Assembly (NCBI GenBank): GCA_934667845.1
Contig: CAKUMQ010000040.1
Location: 1 to 24,245 of the forward strand
DNA from: an uncultured Eubacteriales bacterium
Lineage (GTDB): Bacteria > Bacillota > Clostridia > Oscillospirales > Acutalibacteraceae
Length of the DNA stretch: 24,245 nt
Direction: 5' to 3'
Under the pieces are notes generated by a model. It had not been told where the DNA came from, made no database searches, and saw only the letters and a program-made list of their open reading frames with translations. Shown piece after piece: positions 7,316 to 15,618 of the stretch (within the stretch, counting starts at the first letter, position 1; the number at the start of each line of letters is the position of its first letter). Position numbers and translations under genes: made by a program.

Positions 7316-7368
7316 CGGATATTTCAAAACAGCCCCGCCGTCTTTTTCCGCCAAAGCAAGAAAAAGGC

Positions 7369-7397
7369 TTGTTCTGCGCCCGGTAACATGGTATAAT
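7369..7397 (+). promoter_or_regulatory. Sigma-A-type promoter of rarA (and probably the operon)
   Basis: TTGTTC (7369-7374), 17 bases, TATAAT (7392-7397). The predicted transcript start near 7404 lies downstream of every earlier in-frame start codon, which fixes the rarA start at GTG 7431. Confidence 0.8.
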
Positions 7398-7430
7398 AGC
7401 GGTAAACTATCGGAGAGGGGAAAACCGCCT

Positions 7431-8708
7431 GTGACAACTCCCTTGGCCGACCGGATGCGGCCGGAAACGCTGGATGACATGGTGGGGCAGGAGCATCTGC
7501 TTGCCCCGGGGCGTGCGCTGCGCAATATCGTGGACTCCGGACGTATTCCCAACCTGATCTTCTACGGCAGTCCCGGCATCGGCAAAACGACGCTGGCGCG
7601 CCTGATCGCCAACCGGACGGACATGCGCCTGCACAAGCTCAACGGCACCTCGGCATCCACGGCGGATATCCGCGCCGTGGCGGAGGAAACGGAAACGCTG
7701 GCGGGTGTCGGCGGCATTCTGCTCTATCTGGACGAGATCCAGTATTTCAACAAAAAGCAGCAGCAGACACTGCTTGAATATCTCGAAAACGGCAAGATCA
7801 CCCTGATCGCCTCCACGACGGAAAATCCCTATTTCTATGTCTACGGCGCGCTGCTCAGCCGCTCCACTGTGTTTGAATTCAAGCCGGTATCGCCCGTCGA
7901 GACCGAAAAAGCCGTGCGGCGAGCATTCGCCTTTTTGGAAAAGGAGCAGGGGGTATCCGTTTCCTTTGAGGACACGGTGCCTGCGTATATCGCCTCGGCG
8001 GCGTGCGGCGACGTGCGCAAGGCAATCAATGCCGTGGAGCTGTGCACCATGGCGGCTTCTCCGGCGGCGGACGGTTCGCTTTACGTTACCGAGGAGACCG
8101 CCCGCCAGCTGACGCAGCACAGCGTGCTGCGCTTTGACCGCAGCGGCGACGAGCATTATGATATCATCTCCGCCTATCAGAAATCCATGCGCGGCTCCGA
8201 CCCCGACGCCGCGCTCCATTACCTCGCCCGTCTGCTGGAGGCGGGGGATCTGCCCTCCGCCTGCCGGAGACTGCTTGTCTGCGCGAGCGAGGACGTCGGG
8301 CTTGCCAACCCCTCCATCCTGCCCATTGTGAAAGCCGCAGTGGATATTGCCCTGCAGGTCGGCTTGCCGGAAGCGCAGCTTCCGCTTGCCGACGCCGTGA
8401 TTTTGGTGGCGCAGTCGCCCAAATCCAACACCGGTCACAATGCCATTCTGGCGGCGCGGGCAGACGTTCAGGCGGGGAAGGGTGGTCCGATCCCGCGGGC
8501 GCTGCAAAACAAGCACTTTGACGGCGCCGACGCCGCGCAGAAGGGACAGTTTTATCTTTATCCGCACGACTATCCGCACCGCTGGGTCAGGCAGCAGTAT
8601 TTGCCGGACGCCCTGAGGGATGCCGTTTATTATGTTCCCGGGGACAATAAAAACGAGCAGGCGTATGCCGCCTATTGGCGCGCGATCCGTGACGGAGAAA
8701 AACACTGA
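7431..8708 (+). CDS. rarA: Replication-associated recombination protein RarA (MgsA-type AAA+ ATPase)
   Basis: RarA is a clamp-loader-like AAA+ ATPase that acts at stalled replication forks. Counting from GTG 7431 (425 residues), the N-terminus 'PLADRMRPETLDDMVGQEHLL' is the family signature. Walker A 'GSPGIGKTT' lies at 46-54, Walker B 'LLYLDEIQ' at 97-104, sensor 1 'ASTTENP' at 127-133, the arginine finger in 'ALLSRS' near 140-145, and the sensor 2 region is 'GDVRKAINAVE'. The C-terminal tetramerisation part contains 'QSPKSNTGHNAI'. The frame is open further upstream to 7278, but the promoter and GGAGAGGGG (7412-7420) place the start at 7431. It heads a plus-strand run of four genes separated by 37, 20 and 6 bases. 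Confidence 0.95.
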   Translation: MTTPLADRMRPETLDDMVGQEHLLAPGRALRNIVDSGRIPNLIFYGSPGIGKTTLARLIANRTDMRLHKLNGTSASTADIRAVAEETETLAGVGGILLYLDEIQYFNKKQQQTLLEYLENGKITLIASTTENPYFYVYGALLSRSTVFEFKPVSPVETEKAVRRAFAFLEKEQGVSVSFEDTVPAYIASAACGDVRKAINAVELCTMAASPAADGSLYVTEETARQLTQHSVLRFDRSGDEHYDIISAYQKSMRGSDPDAALHYLARLLEAGDLPSACRRLLVCASEDVGLANPSILPIVKAAVDIALQVGLPEAQLPLADAVILVAQSPKSNTGHNAILAARADVQAGKGGPIPRALQNKHFDGADAAQKGQFYLYPHDYPHRWVRQQYLPDALRDAVYYVPGDNKNEQAYAAYWRAIRDGEKH

Positions 8709-8745
8709 GCAAAAGCTTGATTACATTTTTTAGGGAGCTTCATCC

Positions 8746-9669
8746 ATGCAGGATTTTTGGACGGTAGCCGAACAGGTCGCCGTGTTGTTTATTTTGATCT
8801 CCGTCGGATATATCTGCGGAAAACTTCAAATCATCCGTGAGGATGCCGCCAAGGTCATGGCGGATATCGTTCTGTATTTTGCCACGCCGTGTGTGATCAT
8901 CCAGTCGTTTCAGCGGGAATACCATCCCGAGCTGCTGACCCGTCTTCTGGTCTCGTTGGCGGCATCGCTCGGGATCCATGTATTCTCCATCATCGCCGCC
9001 CTTCTGTTGTTCCGCGACCGCGACGAAGCCCGCCGAAAGGTGCTGCGCTTTGCCGCCGTATTTTCCAATGCGGGATTCATGGCGCTGCCGCTCCAGCAAG
9101 CGGTACTCGGCGCAGACGGCGTGTTCTACGGCGCCGCCTATGTTGCGGTATTTAACCTGGTGATCTGGAGCTGGGGTTTGATTGAAGTGAGCGGCAGCCT
9201 CCGCACGCTTTCTGTGAAAAAGCTGGTATTCAACCCCGGCGTGATCGGTCTTGTCGTAGGCTTTATCCTGTTTTTATCCCGTATCACCCTGCCGGAAATC
9301 ATTGCCGCCCCGGTCGGCCATCTGGCAAACCTCAACACGCCGCTGCCGATGCTGATCATCGGCTTCCATCTCTCGCACACCTCCGTAAAGACGGTTCTGC
9401 GCGATCACCGCGCGCTTTTCGCCGTATTTATCCGCCTTGTCGCCGTTCCGCTCGTCATGCTGGGGCTTTTATGGCTGTGCGGCATCCGCGGGACGATGCT
9501 CGTCGCCTTTGTTATCGCGGTCAGTGCACCCGTCGCCGCGGCGACCACGATGTTTGCCACCAAATATGGGGCGGACACCTCGCTTTCGGTCAATTTGGTC
9601 TCGCTGTCCACTTTGCTGTCTATTCTGACTATGCCGCTGATCGTGGCACTGTCTAAGGTCATATCTTAA
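8746..9669 (+). CDS. AEC-family transporter (auxin efflux carrier superfamily permease)
   Basis: The 307-residue protein is strongly hydrophobic with about ten predicted membrane helices in two halves, as expected for the AEC/BART fold. Typical features are the N-terminal 'LFILISVGYICGKLQII', the 'ATPCVIIQSF' helix break, 'FSNAGFMALPL' in the fourth-fifth helix region, and 'SAPVAAATTMFATKYG' near the C-terminus. Bacterial members move dicarboxylates such as malate or other organic anions; the substrate here cannot be read. The ATG at 8746 follows AGGGAG. It lies between rarA and the CNNM-like gene, probably in the same transcript; no functional link to rarA is evident. Confidence 0.9.
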   Translation: MQDFWTVAEQVAVLFILISVGYICGKLQIIREDAAKVMADIVLYFATPCVIIQSFQREYHPELLTRLLVSLAASLGIHVFSIIAALLLFRDRDEARRKVLRFAAVFSNAGFMALPLQQAVLGADGVFYGAAYVAVFNLVIWSWGLIEVSGSLRTLSVKKLVFNPGVIGLVVGFILFLSRITLPEIIAAPVGHLANLNTPLPMLIIGFHLSHTSVKTVLRDHRALFAVFIRLVAVPLVMLGLLWLCGIRGTMLVAFVIAVSAPVAAATTMFATKYGADTSLSVNLVSLSTLLSILTMPLIVALSKVIS

Positions 9670-9689
9670 AAAAGAGAGGGTAACACACT

Positions 9690-10946
9690 TTGGATCAAAA
9701 TACGGTTATGCAGCTTGCTGCAATGGTGCTTTTGGTGGCGCTGTCCGCCTTCTTTTCCGCCAGCGAAACGGCGTTTTCGTCCTTAAACCGCATCCGGCTC
9801 AAAAACAAAGCCAACAACGGTCATCCGAAAGCCGCCCGCACATTGGAACTGGCGGATCGCTATGACGCGCTGCTGTCCACTATTCTGATCGGCAACAATA
9901 TCGTCAATATTGCCGCCGCTTCCATCGCCACCGTGCTCTGTGTCCGATTCTGGGGCGATATCGGCGCGACGCTGTCCACCGTGCTGATGACGGTGATCGT
10001 GCTGATCTTCGGTGAGATCTCACCGAAGACCATGGCCAAGCAGCACGCCGAGGAGATCGCCGTCGCCGTGACGCCGGCGCTTCGCCTGCTGATCATTCTG
10101 TTCTGGCCGCTGAATTTTCTGTTTAGTCAGTGGAAAAAACTGCTCGACCGCATTTTCCGCTCCCATGACGAACAGCGCTACACCGACGAGGAACTGATCA
10201 CCCTTGTTGACGAGGTGCAGAGCGACGGCGCCATTGACGAGCAGGAGGGGGATCTGATCCGGGCTGCTATTGAATTTAACGACGTGGAGGCGGTCGAGAT
10301 TCTCACGCCGCGTATCCGCATGGAGGTCGTGTCCGAGACAGACACGACGGAGGAAGTCAGAAAAACGTTTGAAGAAAGCGGGTTCTCCAGACTGCCGGTC
10401 TACCGCGGCTCGGTCGATACGATCATCGGCGTGGTGCTCGGCAAGGATCTCTTTCATCTGGACGCCGACGGGGACTGGACGCAGCTGATCAAGCAGGTGC
10501 TGTATGTACCGCCCGGCATTAAAATCTCCGCACTGCTGCGGCAAATGCAGAAGGAAAAAAGTCATGTGGCGATCGTGATCGACGAATTCGGCGGTACATA
10601 CGGCATGCTGACCACCGAAGACATCGTGGAGGAGCTGGTCGGTGAGATCTGGGACGAGCACGATGCCGTCGAAGAGCCTGTGCGCACCGAACAGGACGGG
10701 GTGCTCATCGCGTCGGGCGACGCAGACTGCGAGGAATTTCTCGAACGGCTGAACATAAAGGATGAGACCGATACCGTGACGGTCGGCGGCTGGGTGACGG
10801 AGCAGCTTGGCAATATTCCGCGGCCCGGCGACGCCTTCACCAAAGACGGCTGGCGCTTTACCGTTACGGCATCCGATGAACGGCGCGTGGACGAGGTCCG
10901 TGTCCGGCGCGAAGAACCGGCAGAAGAAAATAAGAAGGAGAGCTGA
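9690..10946 (+). CDS. CNNM/CorC-family (HlyC/CorC) transporter-like protein
   Basis: The TTG start at 9690 follows GAGAGGG (9674-9680) with nine-base spacing. The 418-residue protein has the family order. A CNNM transmembrane domain (about 1-185) opens with 'LSAFFSASETAFSSLNRIRLK' and contains 'LIGNNIVNIAAAS' and 'FGEISPKTMAKQHAE'. A cytosolic CBS pair (about 205-325) follows with 'TPRIRMEVV' and 'IDEFGGTYGMLTTEDIVEELVGEI'. A C-terminal CorC_HlyC domain (about 340-412) comes last. Members are implicated in Mg2+ or other cation efflux and resistance; the old name hemolysin is misleading. The stop is six bases before the next start. Confidence 0.94.
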   Translation: MDQNTVMQLAAMVLLVALSAFFSASETAFSSLNRIRLKNKANNGHPKAARTLELADRYDALLSTILIGNNIVNIAAASIATVLCVRFWGDIGATLSTVLMTVIVLIFGEISPKTMAKQHAEEIAVAVTPALRLLIILFWPLNFLFSQWKKLLDRIFRSHDEQRYTDEELITLVDEVQSDGAIDEQEGDLIRAAIEFNDVEAVEILTPRIRMEVVSETDTTEEVRKTFEESGFSRLPVYRGSVDTIIGVVLGKDLFHLDADGDWTQLIKQVLYVPPGIKISALLRQMQKEKSHVAIVIDEFGGTYGMLTTEDIVEELVGEIWDEHDAVEEPVRTEQDGVLIASGDADCEEFLERLNIKDETDTVTVGGWVTEQLGNIPRPGDAFTKDGWRFTVTASDERRVDEVRVRREEPAEENKKES

Positions 10947-10952
10947 CGGCAA

Positions 10953-11828
10953 ATGAAGGTTACCATTCGCAACGACAAGCTGACGGTCGATATCCAATCC
11001 TTAGGTGCAGAGCTTGCCTCCGTGCGCAGTGCGGACGGCATCGAGTACCTGTGGCAGGGGGATCCTGCCCACTGGAGCGGCCGTGCGCCGATCCTGTTCC
11101 CCTATGTCGGGCGGCTTCGCGGCGGACGCGCCGAATCAGCGTGCGGTCCCGTAGTCGGCGGCGGTCACGGCTTTGCCCGGCATATGGAGTGGACACTGAC
11201 CGATAAAAATGACACCGCCGTTACCTTTACGCTGCATGACAGCGAGGAGACGCGGGCGCAGTATCCGTATGCATTTTCGCTGTCCCTGACCTATACGCTC
11301 GAGGGAACCGCACTGTATCAGATATTCACCGTCGGCAATCCCGGCAAAGTGCCGCTGCCGTACTGTCTCGGCGGACATCCGGCGTTTAATGTTCCGCTCT
11401 GCGGGCAGGAGCATTTCGAGGATTATTTCATCCAGTTTGACTGCAAGGAGACCGCCGACTGTCCGCAGGTCGATCTCGCGCAGGGACTGATCCTTTCCGC
11501 CCGCAACCGGTTTTTGACCGACAGCGACCGCTTTTCACTGAACCATGTGCTTTTCCGCGGAGACGCCCTGATCTTCGACGATCTGCGTTCCTCGCGGGTG
11601 CGCCTGTGCTCCGCGGTAAGCGGACACGGCGTCGAGTTGGATATGACCGGCTTTGGCATCCTCGGCATCTGGAGTCCGCAAAACGATGCGCCGTTTGTCT
11701 GCCTTGAACCGTGGACCGGCTGCGCAACCAAAGAGGACGAGGACGACTGCTTTGAGCACAAGACCGGTATGGCGCAGCTTTTGCCCGGCGAACGCACGGA
11801 AAAGCGCTTCTCCCTGCGCTTTTTCTGA
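10953..11828 (+). CDS. Aldose 1-epimerase family protein (GalM/LacX-like)
   Basis: The 291-residue protein has the beta-sandwich epimerase family pattern. It starts 'LGAELASVRSADGIEYLWQGDP' and then 'WSGRAPILFPYVGRL'. His72 lies in 'GGGHGFARHMEW', His142 in 'CLGGHPAFNVPL' and Glu252 in 'FVCLEPWTG'. The two His and the Glu correspond to the catalytic and binding residues of mutarotases, which interconvert alpha and beta anomers of hexoses. The sequence is closer to the LacX/YeaD-like branch than to classic GalM, so the sugar, possibly a hexose 6-phosphate, is uncertain. It is the last gene of the rarA run. Its stop lies 11 bases from that of the converging DUF421 gene, with no hairpin between. 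Confidence 0.9.
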   Translation: MKVTIRNDKLTVDIQSLGAELASVRSADGIEYLWQGDPAHWSGRAPILFPYVGRLRGGRAESACGPVVGGGHGFARHMEWTLTDKNDTAVTFTLHDSEETRAQYPYAFSLSLTYTLEGTALYQIFTVGNPGKVPLPYCLGGHPAFNVPLCGQEHFEDYFIQFDCKETADCPQVDLAQGLILSARNRFLTDSDRFSLNHVLFRGDALIFDDLRSSRVRLCSAVSGHGVELDMTGFGILGIWSPQNDAPFVCLEPWTGCATKEDEDDCFEHKTGMAQLLPGERTEKRFSLRFF

Positions 11829-11839
11829 TTGCCTGACGG

Positions 11840-12547
11840 TCACTCAAACTGATGGGTGACGTGCGGCTCTCTGTGCTGTACATAAACGTTCAGCTTTCCC
11901 TGATCGCCCAGTTCAGCCAAAAACAGTTTGTTGACAGGAGGCAGATTCTGCTCGGAAAGCTGCCGCGTCAGCCATTTTTCGTCATATCCCGCCGCCCGCA
12001 GATTGTCGGTCAGCACTTCACCGTCCATGACCACGATCCGACCGGGCGGCTGTCGTTTGACCGGCAGAGACAGATCGTTCGGCGTCACCGGGCGCTCGGT
12101 GCTGCACGGCCAGATGCTCAGGTGCCCGTTCGGCTCCAAAACAGCGACATCAATGGCGGACAGGTCAAAATACCCCTGTCCGCGGCATTCCGTCAGGAAT
12201 TCGCCCAGATCCATACGCGCTTTTTTCATGTTGCGGCGGTAAATCTCGCCTTTTTCCATCAAAACCAGCGGTGCGCCGGAAATGATACGCCTGGCGCCGC
12301 GGAAGCGGTTGTTGACCAGTGAGATCAAAAAGGCGATGCCGCCATAAATACTCATGGCGAGCAGCGGCTGCCAGAAATCCGCGCTCGGATCTGTCGCCAT
12401 TTCGGCAGCTATGGAGCCTATGCTGATCCCGATGATATAGTCAAACAGGCTGAGCTGTGACATTTGCTTGCAGCCCATCAGCTTGGTGAGCAAAAACAGC
12501 ACCAAAAGCGAGAAAAGCGAAACCAGAACGATCGATAAAACCTGCAT
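11840..12547 (-). CDS. DUF421 (YetF-like) membrane protein, first copy
   Basis: The 235-residue protein has three N-terminal membrane helices (about 5-25, 33-50 and 60-80) and a cytosolic YetF-type alpha/beta domain. Landmarks are 'LTKLMGCKQMSQLSLFDYIIG', 'GAPLVLMEKGEIYRRNMKKARMDLGEFL' and 'FDLSAIDVAVLEPNGHLSIWP', followed by the C-terminal extension 'PPGRIVVMDGEVLTDNLRAAG'. The function of DUF421 is not established; spore-forming Firmicutes usually carry several copies. The ATG at 12547 follows GGGAGGT. It is divergent from the flavoprotein pair and stands alone. A second DUF421 gene lies at 20566-21243. Confidence 0.92.
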   Translation of the reverse strand: MQVLSIVLVSLFSLLVLFLLTKLMGCKQMSQLSLFDYIIGISIGSIAAEMATDPSADFWQPLLAMSIYGGIAFLISLVNNRFRGARRIISGAPLVLMEKGEIYRRNMKKARMDLGEFLTECRGQGYFDLSAIDVAVLEPNGHLSIWPCSTERPVTPNDLSLPVKRQPPGRIVVMDGEVLTDNLRAAGYDEKWLTRQLSEQNLPPVNKLFLAELGDQGKLNVYVQHREPHVTHQFE

Positions 12548-12620
12548 ATCGCGATACCTCCCGTTTTCAGTATGCCCCGGGAAATATCCGCGTATACCCG
12601 ACCGAAAAGGAGCAGATCCG

Positions 12621-13883
12621 ATGGAGTCACACTATGACGTACTGATCGTCGGCGGCGGCGCGGCCGGTCTGTTTGCCGCCGCCTATATGGGCTATTGTGC
12701 GCGGCAAAAACACAGGCCGCTGCAGATCGCCGTGTGCGAAAAGGCGCCGCGCGTGGGGAAAAAGCTGGCAGTGACCGGAAACGGGACCTGCAATCTCTCC
12801 CATAGCCCGGCGGATCCGCGCAGCTATCACGGGAGCAGAGGCGGCTTTGTCAACGATATTCTGGCGGCATATCCGCCCGAAAAGGCGCTGACGATGTTTC
12901 AGCAGTTTGGCGTCGAGACCCGCCGCCGTGCAGACGGGCGGATCTATCCGACCTGCCTGCAGGCGTCCGCCGTTTTGGACTGCCTGCGGCTTGAAATGGC
13001 GGCAAACGGCACGGCAGAGCTTGTCAATACAGCGGTCACGCAGATCACGCCGAAAAACGGCGAATGGGTCGTTACTGCCGCCGACGGCACCATGACCGCA
13101 CGCCGGGTGATCGTCGCCGCCGGCGGTGCGGCATCCCCCTTGGTCGGCGGCTGTATCGACGGCTATGCGCTTTTGCGCGCTCTCGGATGCAAGATCATCC
13201 CGCCGTTTCCCTCTGTTGTGCCGATCCGTACCGAAACTGCCTTTGTGCGGGCGCTGAAGGGCATCCGTGTCGATGCCGGCATTTCCCTGATCTGCAACGG
13301 TCAGGCGCTCGCCTCCGCCCGGGGCGAGTTGCTGTTCACCGATTACGGGCTTTCCGGTCCCGCCGTTATGCAGATCTCACGTCACGTCGGCAAATGGGAG
13401 CAGCACAAAAACGGAGAAATGGCGGTGCGGCTTGATCTTGTGCCGTCTATGTCTCTCAAAGAGGTGCATGACCTGCTCGGGCGGCGGCAGACGCTGGCTG
13501 ACCGCAAAACCGACGACTGGATGACCGGATTTATCCACAAGCGCATCGGTCAGACACTTCTGCGCAGCGCGAAGATTCCGCTTGATCTGCCGCTTTCCTC
13601 TGTCGGCAATGCCCAGCTTGCCCTTTTGGCTTCAAGGTGCAAGGCATGGCAGATCGGTGTGACCGGCACAATGGGCTTCGGCGCGGCGCAGGTCACAGCC
13701 GGGGGAGCGGACACCGACTCCTTTGACCCCCACACGCTGGAGCATCTCCGCCATCCCGGCTTGTTTGCCGTCGGCGAGGTGCTGGACGTAGACGGGGACT
13801 GCGGCGGATATAATCTGCAATGGGCGTGGTCATCGGCTATGGCAGCGTCCGAAAAAATTCTGTCGGATGGAGAGCTTATATGA
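12621..13883 (+). CDS. BaiN/RdsA-type NAD(P)/FAD-dependent oxidoreductase (HI0933 family)
   Basis: The 420-residue flavoprotein starts at the ATG at 12621, eight bases after AAAAGGAG. The N-terminal FAD-binding motif is 'YDVLIVGGGAAGLFAA'. The family marker 'GKKLAVTGNGTCNLSHS' is present, and the C-terminal FAD-closing motif is 'LFAVGEVLDVDGDCGGYNLQWAWSSA'. The upstream in-frame extension to 12468 overlaps the divergent DUF421 gene and is rejected. Members of this family include BaiN of bile-acid dehydroxylating clostridia, but most have no known substrate, so a bile acid role should not be assumed. Its TGA overlaps the ATG of the next flavoprotein (ATGA), so the two are translationally coupled. 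Confidence 0.92.
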   Translation: MESHYDVLIVGGGAAGLFAAAYMGYCARQKHRPLQIAVCEKAPRVGKKLAVTGNGTCNLSHSPADPRSYHGSRGGFVNDILAAYPPEKALTMFQQFGVETRRRADGRIYPTCLQASAVLDCLRLEMAANGTAELVNTAVTQITPKNGEWVVTAADGTMTARRVIVAAGGAASPLVGGCIDGYALLRALGCKIIPPFPSVVPIRTETAFVRALKGIRVDAGISLICNGQALASARGELLFTDYGLSGPAVMQISRHVGKWEQHKNGEMAVRLDLVPSMSLKEVHDLLGRRQTLADRKTDDWMTGFIHKRIGQTLLRSAKIPLDLPLSSVGNAQLALLASRCKAWQIGVTGTMGFGAAQVTAGGADTDSFDPHTLEHLRHPGLFAVGEVLDVDGDCGGYNLQWAWSSAMAASEKILSDGELI

Positions 13884-15475
13884 TACGTCTGTCGGATCTG
13901 TCCTTTCCGCTCGATTACACGGAAAATGATCTGCATGCTGCCGTGTCCCGCTTGCTGCGGATAAACCCGGCGGAAATTCGCCGGGTCACATTGGTTCGCC
14001 GCGCCGTGGATGCCCGCCGCCGCGACCATGTGCATTTCACCCTCACGGTCGATGTGGAAACCGCACGGGAGGAATCGGCGGTGCTGACCCATGCCGCCTG
14101 CAAAAAGGCCGCCGCAGTCAAGCAATTTTCTTATGTACCTCCCGCGCAGAGCGTTCCGTTTACTCACCGTCCCGTTGTCGTCGGTGCAGGTCCCGCGGGC
14201 TTGTTTGCCGCCCGTATTCTGTCTGCGGCGGGTGCGCGCCCGCTTTTGCTGGAGCGGGGGAGAGACGTGGACAGCCGCAGTGCGGATATTGCCCGTTTTC
14301 TGGCAACCGGGCGGTTGGATCCCGCCTCAAATGTGCAGTTCGGCGAGGGCGGAGCAGGCACATTTTCAGACGGAAAGCTCAATACCGGCATCAAGGATAT
14401 GCGGATACGCTTTGTTCTGGAGGAGTTTGTGCGTTGCGGCGCGCCGGAGGAAATTCTCTGGCAGGCTAAACCACATATCGGCACCGACCGCCTGCGCCAA
14501 ACCGTAAAGGGATTGCGCGGGCAGATCGAGCGGGACGGCGGCGAGATCCGTTTTGGCTGCCGTGTCCGGCAGCTGCTGACGCAAAACGGTCAACTCACTG
14601 CCCTTTTGGTCGACGGACCGAAGGGGGAGGAGGAGATTCCCGCTTCACAGGTCATTCTGGCGATCGGTCACAGCGCCCGTGACACCGTAGCAGCCTTGTA
14701 TGCGCAGGGGATCCGCATGGAGCAAAAGCCATTTGCCGTCGGGGTGCGCATCGAGCATCCGCGCATATGGATAGACCGTGCACAGTACGGTGCCGCTGCC
14801 GGTCACCCGGCACTCGGCGCGGCGGACTATAAGCTGGTGACGCATTTACCCTCCGGGCGCGGTGTATACACGTTTTGCATGTGTCCGGGCGGCACGGTGA
14901 TCGCCGCCGCATCCGAGGAGGGCGGGCTGGTGGTCAACGGCATGAGTGAATTTGCCCGCGACGCCGTCAATTCCAACAGTGCCCTTTTGGTCGGCGTCAG
15001 CCCGGCAGATTTTCCCGACGCCCACCCGCTGTCCGGAATCACCCTGCAGCGGCAAATGGAGCGGGCGGCATTCACGCTGGGCGGCGGACAATACCGCGCA
15101 CCGGTGCAGCTCGTCGGCGACTTCCTGCGCGGGCGGGCGAGCAGCGGGGCAGGGGAGGTCATCCCCTCTTATCGCCCCGGCGTGACCTGGTGCGATCTGA
15201 CCGATTGCTTGCCACCGTTTGTGAACGCATCGCTCCGCGAGGCGATCCCGCAGTTCGGTCATCGGCTCCGCCGGTTTGACGACCACGATGCCGTCTTGAC
15301 CGGTGTCGAATCCCGCAGTTCATCGCCCGTGCGTATTTTGCGGGATGAAAACGGTGAGGCGTCGCTGTCCGGCGTATATCCGTGCGGTGAAGGCGCCGGA
15401 TACGCCGGAGGGATCACCTCAGCCGCCGTAGACGGTATACGCTGCGCGGAATGGGTGCTCGCGCACCCAAGATGA
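13880..15475 (+). CDS. FAD-dependent dehydrogenase, COG2509 type
   Basis: The ATG at 13880 overlaps the preceding stop, giving 531 residues. An N-terminal domain of about 90 residues ('LSDLSFPLDYTENDLHAAVSRLL...HFTLTVDVE') precedes the FAD-binding motif 'RPVVVGAGPAGLFAARILSAAG' near residue 96. Then come 'NVQFGEGGAGTFSDGKLNTGIKD', 'HSARDTVAALYAQGI' and 'KPFAVGVRIEHP', and near the end 'GVYPCGEGAGYAGGITSAAVDGI', all typical of COG2509. The reaction is unknown. The extra N-terminal domain distinguishes it from ordinary amine oxidases. Pairing with the BaiN-type gene suggests a shared redox pathway. An alternative in-frame start at 13820 lies inside the upstream gene and is unlikely. Confidence 0.92.
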   Translation: MIRLSDLSFPLDYTENDLHAAVSRLLRINPAEIRRVTLVRRAVDARRRDHVHFTLTVDVETAREESAVLTHAACKKAAAVKQFSYVPPAQSVPFTHRPVVVGAGPAGLFAARILSAAGARPLLLERGRDVDSRSADIARFLATGRLDPASNVQFGEGGAGTFSDGKLNTGIKDMRIRFVLEEFVRCGAPEEILWQAKPHIGTDRLRQTVKGLRGQIERDGGEIRFGCRVRQLLTQNGQLTALLVDGPKGEEEIPASQVILAIGHSARDTVAALYAQGIRMEQKPFAVGVRIEHPRIWIDRAQYGAAAGHPALGAADYKLVTHLPSGRGVYTFCMCPGGTVIAAASEEGGLVVNGMSEFARDAVNSNSALLVGVSPADFPDAHPLSGITLQRQMERAAFTLGGGQYRAPVQLVGDFLRGRASSGAGEVIPSYRPGVTWCDLTDCLPPFVNASLREAIPQFGHRLRRFDDHDAVLTGVESRSSSPVRILRDENGEASLSGVYPCGEGAGYAGGITSAAVDGIRCAEWVLAHPR

Positions 15476-15525
15476 CAACAATGCACCACGATATGTCAAA
15501 GCACTTACTAATTTGCAAAAAAGTA

Positions 15526-15554
15526 TTGCAAAATCGGCAAGTATATGGTATGCT
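15526..15554 (+). promoter_or_regulatory. Probable promoter of the 15619 membrane-protein gene
   Basis: TTGCAA (15526-15531), 17 bases, TATGCT (15549-15554). A second TTGCAAAA lies 14 bases upstream (15513-15520) and may be an alternative -35 or a binding site. Confidence 0.55.
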
Positions 15555-15618
15555 TGCTTACAGTAGGGAAGTGATTTCTTTATCGTTTGGGTGACGGTGC
15601 AAAGAGGAGGAGATAAAC

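Larger units (their letters stand above)
6993..7368. other. Long intergenic region with hairpins, no convincing gene
   Basis: The gap between the divergent Cys-rich and rarA genes carries no supported reading frame. It holds a 7-bp hairpin GCAGGGT/ACCCTGC (7092-7098 and 7109-7115, 10-base loop), a sporulation-like promoter candidate, and a terminator-like hairpin just before the rarA promoter. It could encode a small RNA or a structured leader, but nothing matches an RNA family I recognise. Confidence 0.5.

Noticed and set aside
7278..7430. N-terminal extension of rarA in the open frame
   Set aside because: The sigma-A promoter at 7369-7397 lies inside it, and the family N-terminus begins right after GTG 7431.
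7407..8705. 432-residue minus-strand open frame opposite rarA
   Set aside because: It lies fully antisense to a gene with all RarA motifs, has no convincing ribosome binding site and has a repetitive Arg/Gly/His composition typical of GC-rich shadow frames.
10020..10997. 325-residue minus-strand open frame opposite the CNNM-like gene
   Set aside because: It is a shadow of a gene with well-conserved CBS and CorC domains.
12621..13883. Bile-acid 7-dehydroxylation role for the BaiN-type flavoprotein
   Set aside because: No other bai genes are present, and the family is broad with mostly unknown substrates.
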